This document shows, piece after piece, positions 18,525 through 26,702 of a stretch of DNA of 64,000 nucleotides (position 1 is the stretch's first letter; each line of letters starts with the position of its first letter). The notes under the pieces were generated by a model. It did not search any database. It was not told the DNA's origin and worked only from the letters and a program-made list of their open reading frames with translations. Source of the DNA: Streptomyces gobiensis. Its GTDB lineage: Bacteria; Actinomycetota; Actinomycetes; Streptomycetales; Streptomycetaceae. Location of the stretch: the NCBI RefSeq assembly GCF_021216675.1, contig NZ_CP086120.1, positions 2,028,501-2,092,500 of the forward strand, given 5' to 3'. The position numbers and the translations under genes are program-made.

Positions 18525-18644
18525 CGTACCGACCGACCGTACGGAGTCACCGACTGGACATTCGCGGCAGGGCTCGGGCAGCGTGCCTGTGGCCGGATTT
18601 ATTCAGCGTGTTCAGCGTGTTCAGCTGTGAGGAAAGGCAGTCTG

Positions 18645-19151
18645 TTGAGCGAGGAAAAGCAGGGCGCCCTGGCGGGGTTCAAGGAATTCCTGATGCGGGG
18701 CAATGTGGTCGAACTGGCCGTCGCCGTCGTCATCGGGGCTGCCTTCACCAAGATCGTGAACTCGGTCGTGGAGGGCGTCATCAACCCCGTGGTCGGCGCG
18801 GTCGGCCCCAAGGACCTGGAGGAGTACCAGTTCTGTCTCAAGGCCCCATGCGCGGAGAACGCGGCGGGCGAGATGGAGGGCATCACCATCCAGTGGGGCT
18901 CGGTGCTCAGCGCCTCGCTCACCTTTCTGATCACCGCAGCGGTCGTCTACTTCTGCATGATCAGGCCCATGAACAAGTACAAGGCACGGCTGGACGCCAG
19001 GAAGCCGGTCGACGACACTCCCGCCGCGAAGACCGAGCTGGAGCTGCTTGCCGAGATCCGGGACGCGCTGGTCACCCAGCGAACCGAGATGGAGACGAGC
19101 AATGGAGCGGCGGTTGGCGCCCAGCGCGGACCGTCCTCCGAGCCCCGCTAG
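18645..19151 (+). CDS. mscL: Large-conductance mechanosensitive channel
   Basis: Pentameric pore that opens under membrane tension on osmotic downshock. The 168-residue protein shows FKEFLMRGNVVELAVAVVIGAAFTKIVNSVVEGVINPVVG (helix S1 and TM1), a periplasmic loop with two cysteines (FCLKAPCAE, unusual for bacterial MscL and possibly a disulfide), TM2 (LTFLITAAVVYFCMIRPMNKY) and an extended C-terminal bundle (ELELLAEIRDAL). TTG 18645 was preferred over GTG 18627 because GGAAAGG lies eight bases upstream of it. Confidence 0.95.
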   Translation: MSEEKQGALAGFKEFLMRGNVVELAVAVVIGAAFTKIVNSVVEGVINPVVGAVGPKDLEEYQFCLKAPCAENAAGEMEGITIQWGSVLSASLTFLITAAVVYFCMIRPMNKYKARLDARKPVDDTPAAKTELELLAEIRDALVTQRTEMETSNGAAVGAQRGPSSEPR

Positions 19152-19178
19152 CTGCACCCGGCGGTAGCGCTACAGCGC

Positions 19179-19367
19179 TTACAGGTGGTGCGGTGGCTTC
19201 TCGTCCAGAAAGCGGGCCAGATCCGCCGCGCCGCCGCTGCCGCCCCCGGCGGTGGGCCGCTCGCCCCAGCCGTCGTCCGTGTCATCCGGCGAGCGCTGGC
19301 TCAGCGGATCGCTGAAGTCCAGCGCGGCCGCGGGGTCGCGGGGCTCAGAAGCAGCGGGGGTGGTCAT
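19179..19367 (-). CDS. Conserved small Streptomyces protein, function unknown
   Basis: A 62-residue acidic protein with the strongly patterned ends DFSDPLSQRSPDDTDDGWGERP and AADLARFLDEKPPHHL. I recognise this as a small protein recurring in Streptomyces next to mscL but know no function. Its ATG overlaps the stop of the upstream AMP-ligase-like gene (ATGA), so translation is coupled. No membrane segment or signal peptide. Confidence 0.8.
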   Translation of the reverse strand: MTTPAASEPRDPAAALDFSDPLSQRSPDDTDDGWGERPTAGGGSGGAADLARFLDEKPPHHL

Positions 19368-19864
19368 GCGTCCAGAGTAAGCGCCTCATGCCACCAGTGG
19401 TCGCGGCCGGGGGTCCAGGGCACCGGGCGGGCCATCCGGTGGACGACCAGTACGGACCGTACCGCTGGGCAGTCCGCCAGGGCCCGGTCAAGGATCCGCT
19501 TCGCCGGATAGTAACGGTCACCGTAGAAGCAGCCGTCCGCGGTGATCACCACCCCGGCACCGGACTCCTGTATCCGGTCACGCAGCAGGTACGCGGGGTC
19601 CCCGATGGGCAGGGTGAAGCGCCGGGCTCCCAGGCGGCCGCAGGCCATGGTGGTCACCACGGACTCCGGGGTCATGGGCAGCAGCGCGGCCACCCGCTCC
19701 CCGCCATGGACGCCCAGCCGCGTCAGCGCGGCCGCCGCCCGGCGTGCCTGGTCGACCAGCCGAGTATGGATGAACTCCGCAGCCGGTACCGGAGGCTGTG
19801 CCGAGGCTGGCCCCTGCGGTGCGGTCTGGGGTATGCGGGAGATGTGGTGTTGATTGGCCGACAT
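19364..19864 (-). CDS. Truncated AMP-dependent ligase (acetyl-CoA synthetase-like) fragment
   Basis: Only 166 residues, where acetyl-CoA synthetases have about 650. It covers the N-terminal part of the adenylation domain: ARRAAAALTRLGVHGGERVAALLPMTPESVVTTMACGRLGA, then GVVITADGCFYGDRYYPAKRILDRALADCPAVRSVLVVHR and GRDHWWHEAL. The P-loop and all catalytic motifs (for example YTSGTTG and GRxD-type) are missing because the protein ends before them. Yet the frame is intact, the stop overlaps the next start by ATGA and codon use looks normal. Either a stable truncated paralogue with a non-enzymatic role or a decaying gene. ATG 19864 start is tentative. Confidence 0.72.
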   Translation of the reverse strand: MSANQHHISRIPQTAPQGPASAQPPVPAAEFIHTRLVDQARRAAAALTRLGVHGGERVAALLPMTPESVVTTMACGRLGARRFTLPIGDPAYLLRDRIQESGAGVVITADGCFYGDRYYPAKRILDRALADCPAVRSVLVVHRMARPVPWTPGRDHWWHEALTLDA

Positions 19865-19988
19865 GTGCCACAGCCTCGCGCCGGACGATGAACGTCTGAT
19901 CAACATTCGCTGTACGCGGCAACGGGCAGCAGCGGGCGGCAACTGGCGACAGCGGGCGCCACGCCCTGGCGAGTGATACGCATGGTCC

Positions 19989-21074
19989 GTGACTGACACG
20001 GAGACGACAACTCAGGACGCGCTGACGGATGTTCCGGGCCTGCGGGTGGGGCACGCCCAGCGGACCGAAGACGGCTGGCTGACCGGGACGACGGTGGTGC
20101 TGGCTCCGGAGGGCGGTGCGGTGACCGCGGTGGATGTACGTGGCGGCGGTCCCGGCACCCGGGAGACGGACGCGCTTGACCCGCGCAATCTGGTGCAGCG
20201 GATCGACGCCGTCGTCCTCACCGGCGGCAGCGCCTACGGCCTGGACGCCGCCTCCGGGGTGATGGCCTGGCTGGAGGAGCGCGGCCGGGGCGTGCGGGCG
20301 GGACCGGATCCGGCGCAGGTGGTGCCGGTGGTCCCGGCGGCCTGCGTCTTCGATCTGGGCCGGGGCGGCGACTGGGCGGCCCGCCCGGATGCCGCGCTGG
20401 GCCGCGAGGCAGCCGAAGCCGCCGAAGCCGCCGAAGCCGCCGAAGCCGCCGAAGCCGCCGGGAATGTGCCCGGCACTGTCGCCCAGGGCAATGTCGGCGC
20501 CGGTACGGGGGCGGTGGCCGGTGGTCTCAAGGGTGGCGTGGGCACCGCCAGTACGGTGCTGCCCTCGGGGGCCACCGTGGCCGCGCTCGCGGTGGTCAAC
20601 GCGGTGGGCTCGGTACTCGACCCGGCGACCGGTGTGCTCTACGGGGAACTCTTCAGCGGCCGCCGTCCCGCCATCCCGTCAGAAGCCCAGCACACCGAAG
20701 CCCAGCGGAGGTTGGCGGAGGCCGTCAAGGCATCCGGCCCGCCCCCGCTCAACACCACCATCGCCGTTGTCGCCACCGACGCCCAACTGTCCAAGGCCCA
20801 GGCACAGAAGCTGGCGGGCACCGCTCACGACGGCTTGGCCCGCGCGGTACGGCCCGTACATCTCCTGCACGACGGGGATACGGTCTTCGCCCTGGCCACC
20901 GGCGAACGCCCGTTGCCCGCATCGGAGTCGGGGCAGCTGCAGGAGCTCAACAGCCTGCTGGCCGCGGGCGCCGACATCCTGACCCGGGCCGTGGTCAAGG
21001 CACTGCTCGCCGCCGAGACCGTGACCGGCCCAGGCGGGGTGTTCCCCTCCTACCGCGACCTCTACGGCCGCTAG
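19989..21074 (+). CDS. P1 (S58/DmpA-NylC) family peptidase
   Basis: Self-cleaving Ntn-type aminopeptidase/oligomer hydrolase of 361 residues. Clear marks are VPGLRVGHAQ, GTTVVLAPEGG, GGGPGTRETDALDP, VVLTGGSAYGLDAASGVM and TGAVAGGLKGGVGTAS near the processing site, which in DmpA and NylC yields a new N-terminal Ser/Thr nucleophile. A stretch of Glu-Ala-Ala triplets (around residues 137-156), encoded by five copies of a GCCGAAGCC-type 9-bp repeat, interrupts the middle. GTG 19989 is the only reasonable start. Substrate unknown; beta-peptides or cyclic amide oligomers are possible. Confidence 0.9.
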   Translation: MTDTETTTQDALTDVPGLRVGHAQRTEDGWLTGTTVVLAPEGGAVTAVDVRGGGPGTRETDALDPRNLVQRIDAVVLTGGSAYGLDAASGVMAWLEERGRGVRAGPDPAQVVPVVPAACVFDLGRGGDWAARPDAALGREAAEAAEAAEAAEAAEAAGNVPGTVAQGNVGAGTGAVAGGLKGGVGTASTVLPSGATVAALAVVNAVGSVLDPATGVLYGELFSGRRPAIPSEAQHTEAQRRLAEAVKASGPPPLNTTIAVVATDAQLSKAQAQKLAGTAHDGLARAVRPVHLLHDGDTVFALATGERPLPASESGQLQELNSLLAAGADILTRAVVKALLAAETVTGPGGVFPSYRDLYGR

Positions 21075-21249
21075 GGCTCAACCCCGGGCGTTCACGCCCA
21101 AGAGGAATCCCATCCCTGAGCCCCGGACCGCGCAGCCCCGGCGAGATACCGGACAGGCGGTTGAAGCCGGGCACAGCCAGACGCACGGTCGGGCACGGGG
21201 ACCCGCACAGGCCCAGGCGCGACCCGCTCCAGAGGCATCTGGGAGCAAA

Positions 21250-21283
21250 GAGCCCCCGGCGGTCGGGGGTCCACCGGGGGCTC
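21250..21283. terminator. Terminator between the P1 peptidase and hrdD
   Basis: GAGCCCCCGG and CCGGGGGCTC form a perfect 10-bp stem around a 14-base loop, 40 bp downstream of the hrdD stop. The genes are convergent, so it probably serves hrdD transcription. Confidence 0.75.
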
Positions 21284-21322
21284 GTCTATGGGGCGGCGGG
21301 TTACGCCGGGTTACGTCGGGGG

Positions 21323-22333
21323 TTACGCCGCGGCGTCAAAGCCAGTGTCGCGCGCCATCTTCTTCAGCTCCAGCAGCGCGTGCTTCTCGATCTGCCGGAT
21401 CCGCTCCCGGGTCAGACCGTGCTGCTTGCCGACCTCGGTCAGCGTGCGCTCACGGCCGTCCTCGATCCCGTAGCGCGCCTTGATGATCGACGCGGTGCGG
21501 TGGTCGAGCCGTGCGATCAGGCTCTCCAGCTCTTCGCTGCGCAGCAGCGTCAGCACCGACTGCTCCGGGGACACCGCGGAGGTGTCCTCCAGCAGATCCC
21601 CGAACTGCGTCTCGCCCTCGTCATCCACATGCATGTTCAGGCTGACCGGGTCCCGTGCCCAGTCGAGCACATCGATGACGCGCTCGGGCGAGGAGCCCAG
21701 CTCAAAGGCGACCTCTTCCGGCTCCGGCTCCCGGCCGTGCTCACGGTTGAACTCCCGCTGCACCCGCCGGATCCGGCCGAGCTCCTCCACCAGATGGACG
21801 GGGAGCCGGATGGTCCGGGACTGGTCGGCGATGGACCGGGTGATGGCCTGACGGATCCACCAGGTCGCATACGTGGAGAACTTGAAACCCTTGGCGTAGT
21901 CGAACTTCTCCACCGCGCGCACCAGACCGGCGTTGCCCTCCTGGACCAGGTCCAGCAGCGGCAGCCCACTGCGCGGGTAACGGCGGGCGACGGCGACAAC
22001 CAGCCGCAGGTTTGAACGGATAAAAATGTCCTTGGCGCGCTCGCCCTCGACGACTATCGCCTTGAGCTCCTCACGGCTCGCGGTCGCGCTCGGCGCCTCC
22101 GCGGACGGGGGTTCTTCCAGCCCGTCGAGGACCCGCCGGGCGTAGACCCCGGCCTCGATGGCCAGCGACAGCTCGACTTCCTTGGCCGCGTCCAGCAGTG
22201 GCGTGCGAGCGATCTCGTCGAGGTACATGCCGACCAGATCGCGGTCAGCGACTTCGCTGCTTGCGCGCACACTGCTTGCCGTGTCGGCACCATTGGTGGC
22301 GGCCTGACGACGGGCGACGGCACGGGTTGCCAT
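21323..22333 (-). CDS. hrdD: RNA polymerase principal-like sigma factor HrdD
   Basis: Group 2 sigma-70 factor of 336 residues. Region 1.2 (DLVGMYLDEIARTPLLDAAKEVELSLAIEAG), region 2 (SNLRLVVAVARRYPRSGLPLLDLVQEGNAGLVRAVEKFDYAKGFKFSTYATWWIRQAI), region 3 and region 4.2 (ERTLTEVGKQHGLTRERIRQIEKHALLELKK) are all present, and the long acidic region 1.1 of HrdB is missing. A SigR-type promoter stands 94 bp upstream, as described for hrdD in S. coelicolor. Non-essential in known species. Convergent with the P1 peptidase. Confidence 0.95.
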   Translation of the reverse strand: MATRAVARRQAATNGADTASSVRASSEVADRDLVGMYLDEIARTPLLDAAKEVELSLAIEAGVYARRVLDGLEEPPSAEAPSATASREELKAIVVEGERAKDIFIRSNLRLVVAVARRYPRSGLPLLDLVQEGNAGLVRAVEKFDYAKGFKFSTYATWWIRQAITRSIADQSRTIRLPVHLVEELGRIRRVQREFNREHGREPEPEEVAFELGSSPERVIDVLDWARDPVSLNMHVDDEGETQFGDLLEDTSAVSPEQSVLTLLRSEELESLIARLDHRTASIIKARYGIEDGRERTLTEVGKQHGLTRERIRQIEKHALLELKKMARDTGFDAAA

Positions 22334-22426
22334 GCGTGCTCCCTTGCGAGTGATCAATAACTGGTCGGTAACGGACCAGGAACCCTTCTCTCTTCTGCCC
22401 TCCGGGTCCCCGCTCACGAAGAAAAC

Positions 22427-22453
22427 AACGACGAGAATCCGGACAGAATTCCC
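22427..22453 (-). promoter_or_regulatory. SigR-type promoter of hrdD
   Basis: On the minus strand GGGAAT (22453-22448) is followed, after exactly 18 bases, by GTT (22429-22427), matching the known SigR consensus GGAAT-N18/19-GTT. hrdD is a known member of the thiol-oxidative SigR regulon, so sequence and literature agree. Confidence 0.8.
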
Positions 22454-22516
22454 AACTTGCCCATCGTTTTCCCGATCATGCAGTACCCTGTGCCGCCACC
22501 GAAAAAGGGGCGGCCA

Positions 22517-23038
22517 ATGACAGAGCGCAGGGAAGTCCAGGTCAGACCGGGCACCGAGGACGATCTCGAGGCCCTGACCGGCATCTACAATCACTACATC
22601 ACTGAGACGCCGGTCACATTCGATACCGAGACTTTCACCCCGGAAGAGCGACGTCCTTGGCTGCTCTCCTACAGTGAAGACGGCCCCCACCGTCTCTTGG
22701 TTGCGCAGGAGACACCCTCCCGCCGGATTCTGGGCTACGCGACCAGCGGCCCGTTACACCCCAGGCCCGGCTACGCCACGTCCGTCCTGGTCAGCGCCTA
22801 TCTCGCCCCGGACGCGGTCGGCCGGGGCCTGGGCACGCTGCTCTACAAGCACCTCTTCGAGGCCCTGGACGGCCAGGACCTGCACCGCGCCTACGCGGGG
22901 ATCGCCCTGCCCAACGAAGCGTCGGCCCGCCTGCACGCCCGCTTCGGCTTCCGGCCCGTCGGTACGTACCGGGAGGTGGGCCGGAAGTTCGGCCGCTACT
23001 GGGACGTGGACTGGTACGAGAAGCCGCTGGGCAACTGA
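22517..23038 (+). CDS. GNAT acetyltransferase related to phosphinothricin acetyltransferase
   Basis: Acetyltransferase of 173 residues. The N-terminal VRPGTEDDLEALTGIYNHYITETPVTFDTETFTPEERRPWL and C-terminal YAGIALPNEASARLHARFGFRPVGTYREVGRKFGRYWDVDWYEKPL are the hallmark of the PAT/Bar and methionine-sulfoximine acetyltransferase family; the acetyl-CoA loop is APDAVGRGLGTLLYKHLF. Such proteins detoxify glutamine-like amino acids, but chromosomal homologues often act on methionine sulfone or other amines. Divergent from hrdD; followed by a strong terminator. Confidence 0.88.
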   Translation: MTERREVQVRPGTEDDLEALTGIYNHYITETPVTFDTETFTPEERRPWLLSYSEDGPHRLLVAQETPSRRILGYATSGPLHPRPGYATSVLVSAYLAPDAVGRGLGTLLYKHLFEALDGQDLHRAYAGIALPNEASARLHARFGFRPVGTYREVGRKFGRYWDVDWYEKPLGN

Positions 23039-23052
23039 CCGTGCGCGTACGT

Positions 23053-23097
23053 CGCAGGGCCCCGCTTACGCCGTGCGTGCGTAAGCGGGGCCCTGCG
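23053..23097. terminator. Perfect 19-bp bidirectional terminator
   Basis: CGCAGGGCCCCGCTTACGC and its exact complement enclose a 7-base loop. It lies between the convergent acetyltransferase and efflux pump genes and can end both transcripts. Confidence 0.92.
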
Positions 23098-23112
23098 ATC
23101 CGTACTACCGGC

Positions 23113-24636
23113 TCAGTGCGCCATCACCGGCACCTGCTCCGGCTCCCCGTCACCGTCGGTCGGGCCCCCGGCGGCCGCCGGGCCGCCGCTCTGAACCCGG
23201 GCGTTGACCGAGATGAACGCGATCGCCGCGGCCACCAGCAGAATTCCCACGGCCCACCAGATCGCCGAGGTGTAGCCATGCACCATGGACTCCAGCCGCA
23301 GCAGCCGCTGAGCGGGCTCCGTGGTCGCCGCGGCGGCCCGCGAGGCCACGTAGGAGGTGGTGGCGCTCGCCGCGATGGTGTTGAGCAGCGCGGTGCCGAT
23401 CGCCCCGCCGACCTGCTGCGAGGTGTTGACCATCGCTGAGGCGACCCCCGCGTCCTGCGGCTGCACCCCATGTGTGGCCAGCGACATGGCGGGCATGAAG
23501 GCGGTGCCCATACCCAGCCCCAGCAGCAGCTGCGCCGGGAGGATGAGTGCGGCGTACGAGCTGTCGGTCTCCAGCTGCGTCAGCATCAGCATGCCGGCCG
23601 AGGCCACCAGGAAGCCCGGCCCCATCAGCAGCCTCGGCCGTACCCGGGTCATCAGCCGGGTGCCGATCTGCGTGGAGCCGATGATCATGCCCGTGATCAT
23701 CGGAAGGAACGCGAACCCGGTCTTCACCGGGGAGTAGCCCTGGACAATCTGCAGGTAGTAGGTCAGGAACAGGAAGAGCCCGAACATCGCGATGATGGCC
23801 AGCCCCAGGGAGAGATAGACCCCACCCCGGTTACGGTCGACCAGCACCCGCAGCGGCAGCAGCGGCGCCTTCGTACGGGCCTCGACGGCGATAAAGGCGG
23901 CCAGCAGGGCGACCGCGGCGATGAACATCCAGATGGTGCCGCGCTCACTCCAGCCGTGCTCCTCGGCGCGGGTGAAGCCGTAGACGAGGGCGACCAGTCC
24001 AAGGGTGGAGAGCACCACTCCGGGAATGTCCAGCGAGGAGCGGTTGCGCGCCTCAGCGGGTTCCCGGATGACCAGCAGCGCACCGGCCGCGGCGACGACC
24101 GCAAACGGGATGTTGACGTAGAAGGTCCAGCGCCAGTCCAGGTACTCGGTGAGCACCCCGCCCAGGATCAGGCCGATGGCACCGCCACCGCCCGCGATGG
24201 CGCCGTAGATACCGAACGCCTTGGCCCGTTCCTTGCCATCGGTGAACATCACCGAGAGGAGCGAGAGCGCGGCCGGGGCGAGCAGCGCGCCAAAGGCGCC
24301 CTGTAGCGCGCGGGCGCCCAGCAGCATGCCCTGACTGACGGCGGCGCCGCCCAGCGCGGAGGCGACGGCGAAGCCGATCAGACCGGTGATGAAGGTCTGC
24401 TTACGGCCCCACAGGTCGGCGATCCGGCCGCCGAAGAGCAGCAGTCCGCCGAAGGCGAGGGCGTACGCGGTGATGACCCACTGCCGATTGCCGTCGGAGA
24501 TCCCGAGGTCGGACTGAGCGGAGGGCAGCGCGATGTTCACGATGGTCGCGTCGAGCACGACCATCAGCTGAGCTATGGCGATGAAGGCGAGCGCTGTCCA
24601 GCGCTTCGGATCGGGTTGAGAAGCCGGTTCAGGCAT
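23113..24636 (-). CDS. DHA2-family (14-TM) drug efflux MFS transporter
   Basis: Proton-driven multidrug exporter of the EmrB/QacA type, 507 residues with fourteen helices. Motif readings: FIAIAQLMVVLDATIVNIALPSAQSDLGIS (helix 1 with Asp), GRIADLWGRKQTFITG (motif A), LGARALQGAFGALLAPAALSLL (motif B/C area) and a late SLATHGVQPQDAGVASAMVNTSQQVGGAIGTALLNTIA. It follows the TetR gene by 79 bp on the same strand, so the pair is a regulator-pump operon. ATG 24636 has AGAGGTGG upstream. Substrate not predictable. Confidence 0.93.
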   Translation of the reverse strand: MPEPASQPDPKRWTALAFIAIAQLMVVLDATIVNIALPSAQSDLGISDGNRQWVITAYALAFGGLLLFGGRIADLWGRKQTFITGLIGFAVASALGGAAVSQGMLLGARALQGAFGALLAPAALSLLSVMFTDGKERAKAFGIYGAIAGGGGAIGLILGGVLTEYLDWRWTFYVNIPFAVVAAAGALLVIREPAEARNRSSLDIPGVVLSTLGLVALVYGFTRAEEHGWSERGTIWMFIAAVALLAAFIAVEARTKAPLLPLRVLVDRNRGGVYLSLGLAIIAMFGLFLFLTYYLQIVQGYSPVKTGFAFLPMITGMIIGSTQIGTRLMTRVRPRLLMGPGFLVASAGMLMLTQLETDSSYAALILPAQLLLGLGMGTAFMPAMSLATHGVQPQDAGVASAMVNTSQQVGGAIGTALLNTIAASATTSYVASRAAAATTEPAQRLLRLESMVHGYTSAIWWAVGILLVAAAIAFISVNARVQSGGPAAAGGPTDGDGEPEQVPVMAH

Positions 24637-24690
24637 GGCGAGGCCACCTCTTGGCGCAGATGAAGAAGAAAAGGACTGAGTGCTACTGAG

Positions 24691-24712
24691 CGCTTAAGTG
24701 CTTAAGTGCTTA
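24691..24712. repeat. GCTTAAGT tandem repeat between tetR and the efflux gene
   Basis: CTTAAGTG occurs as two back-to-back 8-bp units (24693-24708) followed by a partial third, with related GAGTGCTACTGAGCG just before. CTTAAG is self-complementary, so the block is a chain of palindromes. It could be a secondary operator, an mRNA-level feature within the operon, or a small tandem duplication. Confidence 0.4.
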
Positions 24713-24715
24713 CGG

Positions 24716-25330
24716 TCAGGCGGTCTGCCGGAAGTCCTCCAGGGTCGCGGGCCGACCAGGCAGCCGGGACCTCGCCGGGGCGCGCAGCCCGTCGAGGAAG
24801 AGCTGCACATGGCGTTCCATAAAGCGTTCGAGCTGTGTGCATGCCGTGCCGGGCAGCGGCCGGGTGAGCTGGCTGAGGGCGACCATGAGGTCGCCGGCAG
24901 CCACATCGGTACGGACCTGATCCGCTCGCTGCGCCCGGTGGAGCAGCTCCTGGACCACCCCTTCGAGCCGTTGCCGCGCGGCGAGCAGCTCGCGGTCGTC
25001 GGCGTCAAAGCGCTGGGAGAGCAGCGGGCAGAGCGCCCCGATCCGCTCGGTCATGGCGCCGAAGACAAAACAGCGCAGCGCCTCATAGGGGTCGGCCTCC
25101 GCATCGAGGGCGGCCCGGGCGCGCTCGGCGATACGGCCGGTGACGGCGAGGACGACGCCATGGACCAGCGCGTCGCGATCCGGGAAGTGCCGGTAGAGCG
25201 TGGCGTTGCCGACACCCGCGCGGCGGGCGATCTCGTCCAGCGGCGCCTCACCGCCCAGCTCGACAAAGATCTCCCGGGCGGCGGCGACGATCCGCTCCCG
25301 GTTACGTGTCGCGTCCGCCCGCATCCCCAT
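24716..25330 (-). CDS. TetR-family repressor of the adjacent efflux pump
   Basis: DNA-binding repressor of 204 residues. The N-terminal helix-turn-helix reads RERIVAAAREIFVELGGEAPLDEIARRAGVGNATLYRHFPDRDALVHGV, a textbook TetR domain; the C-terminal ligand domain (AERARAALDAEADPYEALRCFVFGAM) is of the SCO4008/YxaF-like type common in actinomycetes. ATG 25330 has GGGGAGGAGAGG upstream. A perfect 25-bp palindrome 33 bp upstream of the start is the likely autoregulatory operator. Confidence 0.92.
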   Translation of the reverse strand: MGMRADATRNRERIVAAAREIFVELGGEAPLDEIARRAGVGNATLYRHFPDRDALVHGVVLAVTGRIAERARAALDAEADPYEALRCFVFGAMTERIGALCPLLSQRFDADDRELLAARQRLEGVVQELLHRAQRADQVRTDVAAGDLMVALSQLTRPLPGTACTQLERFMERHVQLFLDGLRAPARSRLPGRPATLEDFRQTA

Positions 25331-25362
25331 GTCCTCTCCTCCCCGTTCGCAGTCTGCCCAGC

Positions 25363-25387
25363 TAAACGGGGAAGTGTTCCCCGTTTA
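25363..25387. promoter_or_regulatory. TetR operator palindrome
   Basis: TAAACGGGGAA-GTG-TTCCCCGTTTA, a perfect 11-bp inverted repeat around three bases, in the divergent gap between the tetR start (25330) and the M6 protease start (25440). Position and symmetry fit binding by the TetR dimers encoded next door; it may also influence the protease gene. Confidence 0.8.
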
Positions 25388-25439
25388 TTTCCCGGCGGTC
25401 TGTGCCCTGCCTCACACTCCACCCAAGCGGCGCACCCAG

Positions 25440-26702
25440 ATGGCGGAGTCCCCGTCCACCGCGGAGCATCAGCCCATGGAGCCGATAGCCCGTCCCCGTC
25501 GTCGTACGGCACTCGTCGCCGTCGGAGCACTGGCGTTCTCCCTGGGCGCCGTCCCCGTCGAGGCCAACGAACGTGTCCGCCCTGGAATGGCGCCCTCCGG
25601 CCCCTGTGCCCTGCCCGGCTATACGGGGGATGTCTCCGAGGCCATGCCCACCCCGCACGGCTACGCCCGCTCCAGCGGCACCGTGCGAGCACTGACGCTC
25701 TTCATCGACTTCCCCGACGCGCCCGCCGAGGGCAGCACGCGGGAACGCTACGCGGAATTCCTCCCGGCAACCACGGATTATTTCGCCGCCAGCTCCTACG
25801 GCCGCCTGGACTACCGGCCGGTCCCCGTACACCGCTGGCTGCGGATGTCGAAGCCCTTCGCCGCGTACGGCATAGACCGCGGCACCCGCTGGCGGGAGGG
25901 GAGCAACCGGGGCTACGACCTCCTGATACGGGAGATCGCTGCCGCCGTACGGGGCGACATCGACTTCGCCGACTACGACCTGGCCAACATCCTGGTCGCC
26001 CCCAACGCCGGGCCACCGGCCACCGAATCCGTACTCTCGGTCTCCTTCGCCGGCTATCCCCTCCTTCCCTCCCTGCGCAACATCAGCTTCATCTGGAGCC
26101 GCCAGACCGGACCCAGCGCCTTCCGGGTCCTCCCCCACGAAAACGGCCACACCTTCGGCCTGCCCGACCTCTACTGGACCCGGAAGGGGAAACCCCCGCT
26201 ACTGGCCGGGCACTGGGATGTCATGGAGTCGGACTGGGGGCCCACCAATGACTTCCTGGCCTGGCACAAGTGGAAGCTGGGCTGGCTGGCCGCCGACCAG
26301 ACGGTCTGCGTAACCCGCTCCGGTGTCACCGAGCACCGGATCACCCCCAGCGCCCACCCGAACGGCCTGAAGCTGGTAGCCCTCCCCATCGCCCCCGGCC
26401 AAGTCCTCACCCTCGAAGTACGCACCCGGAGCCACCTGGACCAGCTCGTCTGCCGCCCCGGAGTGCTGATAGCCCGGATCAACACCCGGGCCCGCAGCGG
26501 CCAGGGCCCCGTACGGGTCTCCGACTCCCGTCCCGACAGCGGCGGCTGCCTCACCCGGGACGACCCCAGCCTCCACCCCGAACTGACCGACGCCCCCTAC
26601 ACCCCGGGAGACACCTACGCCGACCACCGCACCGGCATCCGCGCCCAGATCCTCACCGCCACCCCCACGGGCACCCACCGGGTACGGATCATCCGCCCTT
26701 AG
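25440..26702 (+). CDS. Secreted M6-family (immune inhibitor A-like) metalloprotease
   Basis: Zinc protease of 420 residues. A basic start and hydrophobic helix ([23 protein letters not shown]) form a signal peptide. The body shows VRALTLFIDFPDAPAEG, DYFAASSYGRLDYRP and the zinc site HENGHTFGLPDLY (HExxH with the third ligand region), followed by GHWDVMESDWGPTNDFLAWHKWKLGW, all typical of M6-like domains. Neither ATG 25440 nor ATG 25476 has a good ribosome binding site; I used the first. Divergent from the tetR gene; its end overlaps the convergent lipoprotein gene by 14 bp. Confidence 0.87.
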   Translation: MAESPSTAEHQPMEPIARPRRRTALVAVGALAFSLGAVPVEANERVRPGMAPSGPCALPGYTGDVSEAMPTPHGYARSSGTVRALTLFIDFPDAPAEGSTRERYAEFLPATTDYFAASSYGRLDYRPVPVHRWLRMSKPFAAYGIDRGTRWREGSNRGYDLLIREIAAAVRGDIDFADYDLANILVAPNAGPPATESVLSVSFAGYPLLPSLRNISFIWSRQTGPSAFRVLPHENGHTFGLPDLYWTRKGKPPLLAGHWDVMESDWGPTNDFLAWHKWKLGWLAADQTVCVTRSGVTEHRITPSAHPNGLKLVALPIAPGQVLTLEVRTRSHLDQLVCRPGVLIARINTRARSGQGPVRVSDSRPDSGGCLTRDDPSLHPELTDAPYTPGDTYADHRTGIRAQILTATPTGTHRVRIIRP

